Below, one piece after another: positions 1-12,180 of a stretch of DNA of 64,000 nt. Origin of the DNA: Trichoplax adhaerens (taxonomy: Eukaryota > Placozoa > Uniplacotomia > Trichoplacea > Trichoplacidae); contig NW_002060972.1 of NCBI RefSeq assembly GCF_000150275.1, forward strand, positions 314,500 to 378,499, in the 5' to 3' direction. Both the position numbers and the translations under genes were made by a program. The notes below the pieces were generated by a model. The model did not search any database. It was not told the DNA's origin and saw only the letters and a list, made by a program, of their open reading frames with translations. Position 1 is the first letter of the stretch; each line of letters begins with the position of its first letter.

Positions 1-689
1 CTTGCCCCGACCGACGATCACTACGTCTGGTAAAAAAAAAAAGAACCAATGTAGAAAACTCATGGGCATAGACCTTCATCCATTCTATTTCTATTGACTA
101 TCGAGAAAGAGTGGTACCTAGAGGGTAAGTAGGTTAGCGCAATTGGGACAAGTTGTTAGACGGTTTTCAAGTATCCATTTTTTTCCTCCCTTCAATTAAT
201 TGAAAGGAATTTGAAAGTATGAAACGAAAGTCTTTGTGCTAAGACAGACTGCCTTGCCCTCAATTTGAAATTATTAGCCTACATAGAACGTTCTATCGTA
301 CCTGCTTCGATGACTCCATAGAGGCCATTAAAGTAGACATTGGGTATAGACTTTAATTTTCGGCTGCTTAAATTTAATTTACCAATATCATTGGATTCTT
401 GTAAGCATCTTTCCACTGATTTCTTCTTATTGGAATAGATTGCAGTCGACATGACGTACCATGTTTTTTGCCCCTACAGTTTTAGGGTCAATTTAGCATA
501 GCAAGTAGTAGGATAGCATGAAATGGAGCATTTATTCAAAGGCAACCAAGGCAGAAAGTCTTGATAGAGTGAATTAATTGATGTAGATTGACAAAATGGA
601 GGAGAATTTCATTGAAATCCGGCAAGAATGTGTTTGGTCTGGGGAAATGAGCGTCTGACTCTTTCTACGTCCAATCAATCAACAACAGT
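1..689. other. No gene recognised
   Basis: AT-rich sequence with stop codons in all frames and no exon-like segment that I could recognise. Nothing here supports a gene, RNA or mobile element. Confidence 0.5.
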
Positions 690-1275
690 CTGACGCCAGC
701 TTGACGACAGTACCGAGTACTGTACTCAGTCTGTCTCAGTGTATAGTACTGTAAACCAAGGCATGAACACTTGCAGTACAGTACTGTATTGAGCAGGCCT
801 CACCGTACAGTGTACAGTACACTGCCTTACAATACTATGTACCGTAAAGCGCTCTTATTGGATCGGAGTCAGTGTACTCAGTGTACAGTACAGTACTAGT
901 GAAAACCAAGGCATGAATACAGTAGACCTGAGGAAGGTTCGGTTCGAAGTTCGAACCATTATCATCTACTGTACTGTACTGTATGCCCGCATGAAGAGGC
1001 CTAACCTTACAGTGTACAGTACACTGCCGTACAATACTATGTACTCTTACTTATCGGAGTCAGTGTACTGTACTGTAATGTACAGTACTCAGTGTGCTGT
1101 AGTACTGAGTGTACAGTACAGTACACTACGGTACAATACTATACTGTATTGTACAGTACAAAACAGCGTATCGTACAGTACACACCACTGTAAGTCGATC
1201 ATAAACACAGTAATGTACAGTACAGTGTACAGTGTACAGTGTACAGTACAAGTGCTTGTCAAGGGTACGGTACAC
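690..1275. repeat. GTACAGTAC/TACTGTAC palindrome-rich cluster
   Basis: The block is built largely from the words GTACAGTAC, TACTGTAC, CAGTGTACAGTAC and their complements, so it can fold back on itself in many registers. Longer blocks recur. A segment starting AAACCAAGGCATGAA occurs at about 753 and 903, and CAGTGTACAGTACACTGCC followed by an ACAATACTATGTAC block occurs at about 807 and 1009, with a third, shorter echo near 1117. The short ORFs inside it are made of repeat words (Tyr, Thr, Val and Ser rich) and are not genes. Confidence 0.85.
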
Positions 1276-4200
1276 GAATAGACATAGAAAATGTCCAAGA
1301 ACTGATTTCCCAAATTTTAGATGATTGAAAAATAAATTGGTTTGCAATTTCAATTCATTTTATATCTATCCAAAGAAAAAGAGTTGAAGTACAAGATATC
1401 CGCTGATAGAACATGGATTGAAAAAGCAAAACATTTTTTTCATTAATATAGAAATTCGGGAATTAGTTCTTGGACACTTTGTACCATAAGCTTTTGCTTG
1501 GTATACAGAATGACAGAAACGTTTCATTTAGTTCACTTTGACCTTGGCTACCATTGGATGATGAAGGTGAAAAAAGAATTTGAAATAAAATAGTTTACAT
1601 CCATATGTTATGCTATAGTATTTACTATGAATGCTGCTGTTCAATCAGCTTAGCAAGCCTGCCTGAAACCTTAAACTGTATTCTTAATAGAAATCACCAT
1701 ATTGAAGGAAGTCCTTCTGATGTGACGGTTCAAGTCATTTCATTGCAATCTTGTCTTCATCAAATAAACCGTTTCAGTGATTTACCCCAAAATTTCAAAT
1801 TTTTTTCAATCCTAATTCAATATGCTACCTTAGAAACAAATTACAATGGATAACTTAATTATTGAGACCCGAAGAAAGATCACACAGATGCTGTTATGAT
1901 ATCGAATCGCAGTAGATTACATTGACTATACTGTACTTGATCAATTAACGGAAGAGCAGGTAGGAATAATGTAGGCGGATCAACTTTAATACAATCCAGT
2001 CAAGCAAAGAGGCCATTAAGCTCTTCCAAATTGATATCAAGTTCTTGAATTACCGATACGCTTAAGCGTAAATTAATTAGTGTAAAAATGCAAATGAATA
2101 AAAACGAAGGACTAAATTTGCATTTATTAAGGAATTAGTACGACTGCTTAGGCAGAGCGTAGAAAGAATTCCATGAGAAATTGGCAAAAGCTGTGTGCCT
2201 AGCACAAATAACTTCTTATGGAGGCGGTCGGAAATGAGCTGCTTCACGGGCGTTTTTGAAATTTTCGACTTGAAAATCAAGATCCAAAATATTATTTTTT
2301 ATACTATCAAAGATGAGTTTAAGCTAGTTGATTTGAAATAATCCTGCAAGTCTGCAGCTGGCTGTGTTGGTACTGTATTGTAAACTAGACTTGAATTTAG
2401 AAATTCATGTTTGAAAGATGATAATATCACCTACTCATGATCAAAGTGGCTTACATTGCATTTTAAAGTACTAGACAATCATTTACTAATGCATACGCAT
2501 AGCTGCACTGCTACGAGTGTATAACAGTACAGCTAAACGAAAAAGTACCAGAGAAGTCAAGAGTTTTAAATTCTGAATAAAAAAGGAGACTAAATTCAAA
2601 GTGTTCTTGAAGTAATTCGAGTGCTATAGCACTATTAAGTTATACTTCGACTATTGAATCGCTTTGATCTCCTACTTGTTAAAACCTACAAATATTGCTT
2701 AAATATTTAATCTTGCCGTTTTTGTAAATACTATTGTCAAGTCAAACATACAGTATATTCGGTAATGTTAGTAGTCGCTGCTGACTATGGAAGGATCCAA
2801 CTTTGGGTATTCGTGTTCTATATATAGCTCTCCCTTCTCAGTTTATGTCATTCACAAAGTTGTATCTAGCAAAGTGATGGTCGTCGGCTATATAGCTATT
2901 AGATAGAGAGATTTGAGACCTGAGAGCAGACCTGAGAAAGGTTCGGTTCGGTGCTGAGAGGTCTGTCAACTTTCTTTTTTGTTGAACAAATATCTTGTCA
3001 GATAGTAGTATTGAAGTGGTTTATTATAGCGCAGGATAAACTAATAGACTTCATTTCATCGATATCGAAATGATCACAACTGCATTGTACGATTAAGTAA
3101 AATTCCTTATGGACAGATATACAAAGTCAGTAATATAGCTTGAGATATTATCTTTATTGACGGACAGATGACAGCAGGGTTTATCAAGACAACGGAAAGA
3201 GGAAATTCAGTATATCGATATTAATTTTCCATCAACATATGGATTAATTTAATTATTTTTTAATGTTTCCAGCTACAGGTGTACAACTATACATCATCCT
3301 TATATGCTACAATGAACAGCTGAACACAGTTGGCGTTCTTGGGCAAGATGGCATGTTTTGACGCTACATTTTGGATTTGGGCACTGTAAAAAGCAACCAA
3401 TGATCAGTTTTAGTTATCGTCATACTGAAACATTGCCAAAATAGTAGAAATTACAAGCCATTCATTCCATGATGCAATAACGCTAGTAATATCAAGGACT
3501 ACTACAACAAAAAAATAAAATGTCAATTTTAATTGAATTATAGATTACTTGGAACTATGATGACACTGCGCCAAATACCATCACAAAAGCAAGTTTTGAA
3601 ATTTCTTGGGGAAAGTCGCAGGCAGTAACCAGTGGCAACCAAGGTGTGGCAACGGGTAGAACGCCCAAAACCAAAGACTGAGTGGGTGCGTCCAGTTCGC
3701 TCAAATTGCTCTACCAGACACCACTGTTACAGCGCGTGTTTCTTTGAAGGTCGATGATGATTCCTACCACTCCCTACTCCTTAATTGCTCCACAACAAGT
3801 CCACATCAGTAAATGTTGTAGTACTGCATCAATAGGAGGTCTTGCATCCATTTGAACCCATACCTATGTGTCTACTATGCAGTATGCATTGGACTCTGCT
3901 TTGTTATTGGTTTGGTAGTCCGAAGGAGTAGAGTGGAGGGAGTAGTAAACTTGTTGCTTGCGCATCCAAGCAACCAAGTCCAATTCTTATTCGATTTTGC
4001 CCGGAAATAGTACAACTGTCATCTGTATTCCAGTACAGTACTCGATTTTCAGTTTTTATGCTTGGTTTGCAATGACTGAGATTACGACACAACGATTAAT
4101 TATTGATTCATCGTGTGCTGACTTGCTGCTCTTGTTGTTATAACAACTTATTATTGATAAACTGCAAAAACTATCGTGGTGATGAAAAAGGCCAAACTGG

Positions 4201-4796
4201 CTACGAATCATTCATTACAGGTGAATAGGAGAAAAGTAATTATCTATTTTTTTATGTTATTTCATCTTGTTAACATGTTTTAATGATCCCCTGAAATCGA
4301 TCAGTTGTACGTACAATGATTGAATATCAACATGAATAGGCTGATCAGTCATTCTGTGTCATGATCATCACCATCAACCGATTGTCATCATCCTAAATAC
4401 GGTTGTGCCATGTCATGTACTCCTCGATGAATTGATCTAGAACAGTCCGTCATTTTATTTCTAAATTAATGTTTCCAATTTTGTTTCCAAAGATATGACA
4501 ATTGATTCATTTGGTCATCACCCTTATCGTCTCTTGTTATTGCTGACGATAAAACCCTTTCCTAATGCTTACGGCTTACCATCATCAGCTTAACTTAAAC
4601 AATTGGCCTTCAATTCCCAATGACGTGCAGTAGCGGCCCTATTTATATTATCACGGAGCCACAAGGGTCCTATTCAACCATCGCCATGCTGTAGAGTCTA
4701 CAGTATACATACAGTGTACAATATCAATCGGTAAATGCAGTACCTAGAAAGTAAAGCAGATCTTACTAATCGACAGTTGGATATTAGACCATTTAG
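1276..4796. other. Intergenic, no gene recognised
   Basis: No ORF longer than about 80 codons and no string of exon-like segments with splice sites. The only structured element noticed is near 2927-2965, where CAGACCT and AGGTCTG form 7-bp inverted ends around an AAAGGTTCGGTTCG core. That core also occurs near 933. Confidence 0.5.
2927..2965. repeat. Small dispersed element with AAAGGTTCGGTTCG core
   Basis: The string from 2927 shares GACCTGAG-AAGGTTCGGTTCG with 925-945, with one substitution (A/G). The copy here is bounded by complementary 7-mers (CAGACCT, AGGTCTG). The copy near 925 lies in a stretch that is absent from the otherwise matching repeat copy at 753. This suggests a small inserted element, but two copies are too few to define a family. 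Confidence 0.4.
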
Positions 4797-4908
4797 AACA
4801 ACTACTAGTATACATTTAGACAGGAAGAACAACTAATCGTATACATTTAGACAGGAAGAACAAGTAATCGTATACATTATAGACAGGAAGAACAACTAAT
4901 CGTATACA
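4797..4908 (+). repeat. 31-bp minisatellite, about 3.6 copies
   Basis: Direct tandem repeats whose unit begins AACAACTAATCGTATACA and continues TTTAGACAGGAAG. Copies are 4797-4827, 4828-4858, 4859-4890 (one extra base) and a partial at 4891-4908. Copies differ at only a few positions, so this array is younger than the large decayed arrays around it. Confidence 0.93.
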
Positions 4909-5079
4909 ATGGCCCAATAGCACCAGTCATTAGAATAATACGATAAGAAGTTAATACTGAACAGACGGGCGGGGCCCAATTACATTCTTGATCGTTATTT
5001 TAATCAATTAATACAATTCCCCTTGTAATGTTATTAATAACTAATAAGCAACTCTAATGATTTTTAATCTTGACTTTCC
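4909..5079. other. Short spacer, nothing recognised
   Basis: AT-rich spacer between the 31-bp minisatellite and the start of the next decayed array. Confidence 0.4.
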
Positions 5080-6300
5080 ACTAACGCTATCAATGGCAAC
5101 GTTAAAGTTAAAACTTTCGTACTAGCTATCGATGATGAACATCCGATAATGCTTTAATGATGGTTAGAAAAGTGGACTTTTGAGTCAGTGTTGTTGATTA
5201 TACTGTACGACTATAATCATATGTTAAAACTTTTCAACTGATGGTATCAATAACAATGCTACAGCGAAAACTCTTATGCTATCGATGATGAACATCTAAT
5301 ATTAATACGATGATCATGGTTAGCAAATTCAAAGTTTTCAATCATATCGCTAGATGGATTACTGCTTTACTGGACAACAGTGTAACGTGCAAAGTGTTGT
5401 TGATTACATACAGTAGGCGTACAGTAATTGCATACTGTACTGTATACCTTCATCGCTCTAATCGTGCCCGTACTAATGAGACCTTTCCAAAGGCCCGATG
5501 GCTTTCTTGATCACTACAGTATTGAACTTTACGAATATGTTCCCTTTCCTTTAGCTGCCGCTAGTATCAATAGCAAAGTCGTAGATCACTCTTACTTCAA
5601 GTTACTTGATTGATGATTACAATTACCAATGTTAGTTATGTCATGAATTATTTTGATAACTGTCGGAAAACAAGAAGTTGAAATATTGGTATCAGGTATT
5701 TGCTTTCGTGATCGTTCTTTGACATGAGAGTATCCAAATGAAAATGTCGTTTTCCCTTAATTTTTTTTAGCTACTGGTATCCATAGCGATATTGTAGCTA
5801 GAAACCCTTGTATGATTGATAACTATAATGGTTAGAAAACTCTGAATTTTTTTTTAAATCGTATTGTGTTACACCAATTACGCTACAACGGTGCAGCGAG
5901 GCAAGTAATGACTTTTTTATCGTTATTATTCAGCTTTCTTATGCTACCTAATCAATAGCAAGTAGTACAGCTAAAAACTCTGCCATGATTCGTTACTACC
6001 GCCATATCCAAATGCGTTGTGCCTTGATGAATGATAGAAAATTATATCTTTGAGTGGCATTGTTAGACTAATTATGAGTACAGCGAGCCAAGTCTATGTA
6101 TTGTTGATTCAACGTAATCTCTTGTGTTTATCGTCGGGCCTAAGGCTACTTGATCTATAATAATGTTTTATTTTCTTACCTTCAACTGCTGGTATTAGTA
6201 GCAATGTTGCAGTTGAAACTAGCATTACCGATTACAAGCTCCAAATCCACATTGCATCTCGATCACTGAAATTGGAGTCCTATCGCTAGACGGATTACAA
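5080..6300 (+). repeat. Decayed tandem array, unit about 155 bp
   Basis: A core resembling TATCAATAGCAA followed by ACAGCTAAAACTC recurs at about 5088, 5244, 5564, 5776, 5950 and 6191. Several spacings approximate one or two units of about 155-160 bp. A second marker, CTATCGATGATGAACATC, occurs at about 5127 and 5279, followed each time by a version of GATGGTTAG. A third marker, TGTTGTTGATTA, is also shared between copies. Copies are so diverged that the array is easily missed. No coding potential is evident. Confidence 0.65.
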
Positions 6301-7260
6301 GAGTACACGGGGGTCTAGTATTGTTGATTAGTCTACAGTTGAGAGTATCATGCAAAGTCTTGTCTACAGTATGATTGAATACCAATTGCAACATGTGTAT
6401 CCTTTTGCCAACGATGCGAAACTTTGGTAGATACCTTGTCAACCATTAGTGTTTGAGAGTGGAGCAATATTCTGCACGAAAGTGTATCTATGCTCGTATA
6501 CAGAGTATTCTACAGCTAAGACAATAAGCGTTAGCGGTAAATGATTATTAAATGACTACTGTATCAGAGGATTATGTTCATAACTAATGTCGATATTTTA
6601 GACCAGACGCAGGAGAGTAAACTGCAAATGGACGTAGAATGTACTGTACTGTAACGTAGGATTCTTTTCAGCTTATCGGGTAGTATAACATCATTTGGAT
6701 TGCAACCCAAATAGTATATCCCATGTTGGTTAGTGCAAGCACTACGAATATAGGCGTAGTAGCTTAGCTAATGTTGCCATTGATGGCTTAAGAGTCGTTA
6801 TCAAACAATAAGCTGCTAGTGAAATACCTTATGCATGTGTAAAGTTTGGTTAGTCAACCATGGTTTAGGCATGCATAATTCATGAACGAGCTTCTACAAA
6901 TTCATTGACAGATCTATTTTAGGTAGGTTTGATTTGTTTTTTAATTTCCTTGAGAACTCTTTCCTAGCACAGGTTGCTGGAATAAATGGCATAGTACCGT
7001 AGCCTTGATGGACTACGTAGGTTAGTCGAATGATACCGTGTAGTAATTACCGTTTTGATTATTTTCAATTCTTCTTGAAACCCATTCCCCCTTATAACGG
7101 GCTTGGTACAAACCGAAATTTATCGCGATATCATCTGGAGATTACAGTCCATTAATTAATTATGCATCTTTATAGGCGAAATTCAACCCAACTTTGTTGT
7201 AAAATCGGTGGATTGAACGTCTATAAACATGAATTCGTTATCAATACCTAGATAACATTC
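6301..7260. other. Intergenic, no gene recognised
   Basis: AT-rich sequence with no ORF of interest. Fragments of the preceding array may continue to about 6,600, but I could not define copies. Confidence 0.4.
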
Positions 7261-7575
7261 TAGAACTACACGGTTATCTATAAAGTATGAAAGTTAGCAT
7301 AGATAGCGGTAATATTAACGATTATCCAATAGCGTTGTATACGGAAGTAAAGTGTTTATCTACGAATAGAAAGTATTGCTCAGACAATAACCCTTTCGTG
7401 ATAGAATACAACAAGTTTAGAACTACACTGTTATCTATAAAATATGAAAGTTAGCATAGATAGTGGTAAGTAATATTGACAATTATCCAATAACGCTGTA
7501 TACGGAAGTAAAGTGTTTGTCTATGAATAGAAGTACTGCTCAGACAATTACCCTTCATGATAGAATACAGCATGT
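7261..7575 (+). repeat. 157-bp tandem duplication, two copies
   Basis: Copy 1 (7261-7417) and copy 2 (7418 to about 7575) both start TAGAACTACAC-GTTATCTATAAA. They align along their whole length with scattered substitutions and small indels, for example in the TATACGGAAGTAAAGTGTTT segment present in both. This is a clear, fairly recent direct duplication. Confidence 0.93.
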
Positions 7576-7597
7576 TTGTTCATGTCCTTCAGCATGA

Positions 7598-7627
7598 ACT
7601 AGTAGAAACTCCCGAGTTTCTACTAGT
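7598..7627. repeat. Perfect 14-bp inverted repeat, 2-nt spacer
   Basis: ACTAGTAGAAACTC (7598-7611) is followed by CC and then its exact reverse complement GAGTTTCTACTAGT (7614-7627). It lies just beyond the 157-bp duplication. It could extrude as a cruciform or fold as an RNA hairpin. There is no U-tract or context to call it a terminator. Confidence 0.9.
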
Positions 7628-7689
7628 CTTTGTCTTCTTATAGTTATTGCTATTACCTCTATGTTTTAGTCGAATTTTTGACTAATATA

Positions 7690-8730
7690 CACAACCGGCT
7701 GTTGCAACAAATTACTTGAACGAGTCTTGATTGAATACCCAATACCCAATATGTATTCGGGTTGCTTTGTCAGCAGCGATTTGTTGCTGCTTATAAATAT
7801 TCTTGTCGCATTATTTTTCAATTCAGCTTAGAGCCCTTTTTCCATACTACTGTACCTTGTACAAGCTAGTGTAATCAATTACTTGAGAGGCCTGATTAAA
7901 TACCCAAGAGGTTGTCCAATATTCAAGTTATTAGTCGGTAATTGTTTGGGCCCATATTATTCTACCCTAAGTGATTTTTCATTTCGACACGCAGCCCTTT
8001 TCCATAGAATAAGCTAGTGAGTGGAATATACTGCTTGGGAGGGCCTAATTGAATACCCAATGTGTGTGGTAGTAGCTTAGTCAACAAGCATTTCTTTACG
8101 CTTGCAATATTCCAATCGAATGATTTCAAATTCATTCCATCCTGAGCTCATTCCTATACTGCAAGCAAATGGAATTGATTACTTAGGAAGCCTGGTTGAA
8201 TAGTAGTAATAAACATTCAATAGACGTTGATATTGGTGCTAATTCAGCCACGGTTTATTTACGCTTCCATTGATTCTACCCGAATCATTTTTGAATTCAA
8301 CGCACAGCCTAATTACTCTGAGAAGGCCCTATTAAACAATCAAACTGCCTACAGTATTTGAGTGTCCAGGTTCGGAGTAGTCAGCAACGGTTTATTTAAG
8401 CTGCAATTCTTCTCGTCCAATGTACATTTATTTCTGGAATTCAACTACACTGTAAGAAATGACTTCGGAAACCTAATTGAATCAGCAATGTTTGCTCATG
8501 CTAGCCAGTCAATGAAAACTTACCTTGTTATTGATTTTAACCCTTCTTGTATATCAATCTTCGTTCATCATCATCATCATCATGACATTGAAGAGCATGC
8601 TGATCTAATCAATAAGGAAGTAAAATAGACAAATAAGACTTAACCATACGGTTTACCACACCCGTTATTCAATTACAAGATGGTTTATTGATTTAGACCC
8701 TGAGGGAAGTGATTGAATAGGCTAGGATTT
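7690..8730 (+). repeat. Decayed tandem array, unit about 140-165 bp
   Basis: The marker AATTACTTGAGAGGCCT followed by GATTGAATACCC recurs in diverged form at about 7710, 7878, 8026, 8177, 8311 and 8455, with a possible weak seventh near 8700. A second shared block resembles GTCAGCAACGGTTTATTTACGCT, and a third resembles TTTTGAATTCAACGCACAGCC. Spacing is 138-168 bp. The 88-codon ORF at 8362-8628 lies in this array and contains a His run from the microsatellite, so I do not call it a gene. Confidence 0.75.
8565..8583 (+). repeat. (CAT)n microsatellite
   Basis: A run of about six CAT triplets inside the decayed array. Confidence 0.85.
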
Positions 8731-9819
8731 ACTAGTGTGTCATTTAGTGGATTTCTACCATTTGTAAAGGCCTCGATGGAGATAATTGTAGAGTTGATAA
8801 ATGGAGTGGCCTAACTGATGCACCAATCCCACCAGGTAGGAATGAGATCATCATCCTTTTCGACAATGGATTTTTACTTACCTACTAGGCTGTAAACTTG
8901 GCTTAAATTACTCGTCTGAGGACGGTATGTCAATAAAGAATGCTAAGAGAAATGCTGCTTATTGTATCATTTCGACTGGTAGAGTAGTAGACAAGGGATA
9001 AAACATTCGATTCTCTATCCAGTCGAGTAGCCATTTTATTAGGCAAATATTAACTGTTGCAATCCATAGCTATTGGCTTACAGTTTCAATTCTTCGATGG
9101 GGGCTGAGCTGATGAAAGTGGTTGCATTCTCTTCCTTACCACCTTTTTATTCCCATATTGCATGTCTTGAATCATCATGATAAATTATTTTTCCATTAGT
9201 CATCGTTATTTTACATCATTACTAGTCAACGACATTGTAAAGGATAGCTTGGCGATGGATTATTCCCCAGCTTGATCATCATTCTCTTATCCAGAAGTTG
9301 TGCTCTTATAGTGGCTTACTACAGTGGTAGGGTAAGGTGCAAATGGCGATAGTTTAATGTTGTAGCTTTCTCCATAACTAGACCATGTTGAACTGTTAGA
9401 AAAGAAGAGATAGTAGCCATGATTGCATTATTGAGTTTAGGCGTTGTTCATCATCCTCCGAGTGTGGAGAAGACCATTATGCTAGTGTTGTCGTTTACAT
9501 TCCCAAGCCATCGATACTAGACAAAGATTCTATTTTACTGAACAGGAAGAGAGACAAATAGCTCTCCATCAGTATCATAGCATGTCGATAGATTGGCTTT
9601 TTATGCTTTCATTCCTTTTTAATATCGTTTGCTTTCGAATTAAAAATGTTTTTTTTCCATTGGTATTGCTTCCACTACTCGTGATGGATTGCAATGATCA
9701 ACGATACTGTACGATAGCAAATGGATTAAGCCCTTGTCTGTGAGGAGTGTAATGGCTTTGCAAAGCAATCACTCAAAGTTGCTTTCATCAACAGACTAAA
9801 ATAGATTCATGACGCGACT
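8731..9819. other. Intergenic, no gene recognised
   Basis: No exon-like segment, RNA gene or clear repeat was recognised between two decayed arrays. Confidence 0.45.
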
Positions 9820-10880
9820 TCTTTTTCATCTTCTTCTTTCTCTTCCATTTTGTTTCTTTAATACGGCAGTACACTGACATTAAATTTGCATTTTTCTTAC
9901 ATTCCTTCAAGTTCAATTGACTGTGTAGTAGTACTGTAATTTAAGCAGTTCATTTTTCTCTTCCATCTTTTCTATTTCTTTCTTTATTTCATCAATACGA
10001 TACTATTTTTGACACTGAATTTCCATTTTTCTTGCATCCATTGAAGTTCAACGAACTGCTTAGCGTAGTAGTGTTGCAATGGAATAAGTATTTTCTCTTC
10101 CGCCAATACTGTTTCTTGAATTAATACGACACCATTTTCATATAGAATTTGGATATTTCCTACATTGTCTGAAGTTCACCGGGTGGACATACTGTAGTTG
10201 AACTATTATTTTCTCTTGCACGAATCCCATTTCTTGAATTAAAACGACTCTATTTTGGCATTGAATTTGCATCTTTCCTGTATTCGTTGAACTTCAATTG
10301 ACCAAATGCTTTTTCTTGAATTAAATCGACACTATTTTGACATTGAATTTGCATCTTTCTCGCATTCGTTGAACTTTAATTGACGAAACACTTTCTCTTG
10401 AATTAAATCGACTCCATTTTGATATTGAATTTGCATCTTTCCTGCATTCGTTGAACTTCAATCGACCAAATACTTTCTCTTCCATCTTCTTTCTTCAATG
10501 TGATTCGACTTTGACATTAAATTTGAATCGTTCTTGCATTCACTAAAGATAAATAGACCGTTGACTAATACCTTCATTGAGAGTTCAGAAATATCCTCTC
10601 TCCCTTCTTATTTCTTGAATGAACATGACACGACTTTTGGCATTCCATTTGGATATTTCCTAGCATTTACTAAAGTTCTCTACTGTCATTGAAGAAGTAC
10701 TTTCTCTTCCATTTTTGTTTCTTTGAATAATGATACTGTGGTAACCCATTTGGATATTTCCTGTTTTCATTCAAGTTGAATAAACTACGTCGTAGTCATT
10801 AAAATGATACTTTCTCTTGCATCTTGTTTCTTTGAACGGCGATACTTAAGCCATTTCCTACGTTCACAGGCGGTGTCGGT
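9820..10880 (+). repeat. Decayed tandem array, unit about 80-130 bp
   Basis: A unit containing TTTCTCTTCCATTTTGTTTC, then a GACATTGAATTTGCATCTTTC-like block, then CATTCGTTGAACTTCAATTGAC recurs about ten times. Block positions include about 9877, 10012, 10145, 10258, 10337, 10420, 10512, 10640 and 10745. The three copies between 10,258 and 10,470 are the best preserved, with a period near 80 bp. Outer copies are longer and more diverged. Confidence 0.8.
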
Positions 10881-11689
10881 GATGATTTCAATGGCATAAT
10901 ACTGAGTTGAAAATTATTTAATATCTAATGAATGAATAATTAGGTGTATTATCCATTCTCTCCTTTTTTCCTTTTGCTTAAAGAATGCCTTTTTCAACTA
11001 CTTTGTCGTGTATTTTGAATGATCCATTAACTCGATATTGTCCCTGAAGAAATTTCTGATGGATCAATTCGATCGACATGGCAGCTACTTGCAGACATTG
11101 ATGGAAGGCTTTTTTTCTTTACTTTCAATTTGTTGTCGAGTTGATTCTCTTCCTCTTTCATTTTATTGATTCTTTTTACCTCTCTTGAGCGTATCCCATT
11201 GACATTAGCCTTTTCAAAGTTCGACCTTTGATTGCTTGCCTATTTGATTTTCATTTAAAACTGCTTTCATTTGGTTACAATGTGTGATTGATTGAATTGT
11301 TTCATGATCCTCCATATTAGACCGTGATTGCAAAAGCGCTTTCTATTCCATTTCCGAGCTATTTTTTAGTCACTGCTATAGTTGCTTGCCATCGAATTGG
11401 CAAGAGAGTGAATTATTCGGTTTGCCTTCAACAATTGAAGAATTAGCGCTCTTCGACAGTAGAGATGGATTGCTCAAGTTTCTTTTCAATCCAAGTACCT
11501 TGTAGCTTTGCATGCCCACTTTCTTGTGATTTGAGTAAACTACTGTATACTCTTCCACGGTACTTCCATGCTAGTAGACTTTAAGACAATTTGATTTAAA
11601 AATAACCTCGCTACTATTCGAAATCTGATGATAGATGGAAACTATCCGTCATGGAATTTTCTCAATCAGCTTCTCTATCCTAACTCGTT
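10881..11689. other. Intergenic, no gene recognised
   Basis: T-rich sequence without a supported gene. Confidence 0.4.
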
Positions 11690-12180
11690 GATCCCAACCG
11701 CTAAAATATTACAGCAATATCGATGCCCTTGAAATATGTCAACACTCCTCATCATCAGCCATTCAAATATCCTGATCCAATGGATCTACTCTATCATTTA
11801 GTCACGCATTCATAACATATCCAGTGAAATTTTCCAACAAGCCAAAACATGGACTGAATATGCATGAATTGGCCGTATCATTTTGCCCCTACTTTATTCC
11901 TCAAGGGAAAATCCAAACACGACAGCCATGTCGATAGCCTTAACATTCTTCATCATCATCATGCCATGAAATTTCAGTTTTCCAATAACGACTATTCATT
12001 TTCCCAACGAGCCCAAAATGAATTCACTATCAATCCATCAACAGTATCATCCCATTCCTCAAGGGAAATCCAGCTATCGACAGCAATGTCGTGAGCTTTA
12101 ACAATCCTCATCATTCGCAAGGCATCCGTATGTTGTGTAACTTATCCATTCAAAATTCCCCCCAACTAGCCAAAAATAGA
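11690..12180 (+). repeat. Decayed tandem repeat with CTCATCATCA blocks
   Basis: Blocks resembling GATAGCCTTAACATTCTTCATCATCATC followed by a CCAACGAGCCAAAA-like block recur three times, near 11,720, 11,930 and 12,080. CTCAAGGGAAAATCC occurs at about 11,901 and again at 12,058. The repeat is clear but diverged, and the exact period is uncertain (about 150-200 bp). Confidence 0.55.

Noticed and set aside
938-956. GGTTCGAAGTTCGAACC as the T-arm of a tRNA gene
   Set aside because: It resembles a B box, but no acceptor stem, A box or anticodon arm can be built around it, and it is a self-complementary inverted repeat.
913-1281. 122-codon ORF on + and overlapping ORFs on -
   Set aside because: Made entirely of the GTACAGTAC repeat words; composition reflects the repeat and both strands are open for the same reason.
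8362-8628. 88-codon ORF with a His run
   Set aside because: The His run is the CAT microsatellite and the rest lies in a decayed tandem array; no domain or splice signals.
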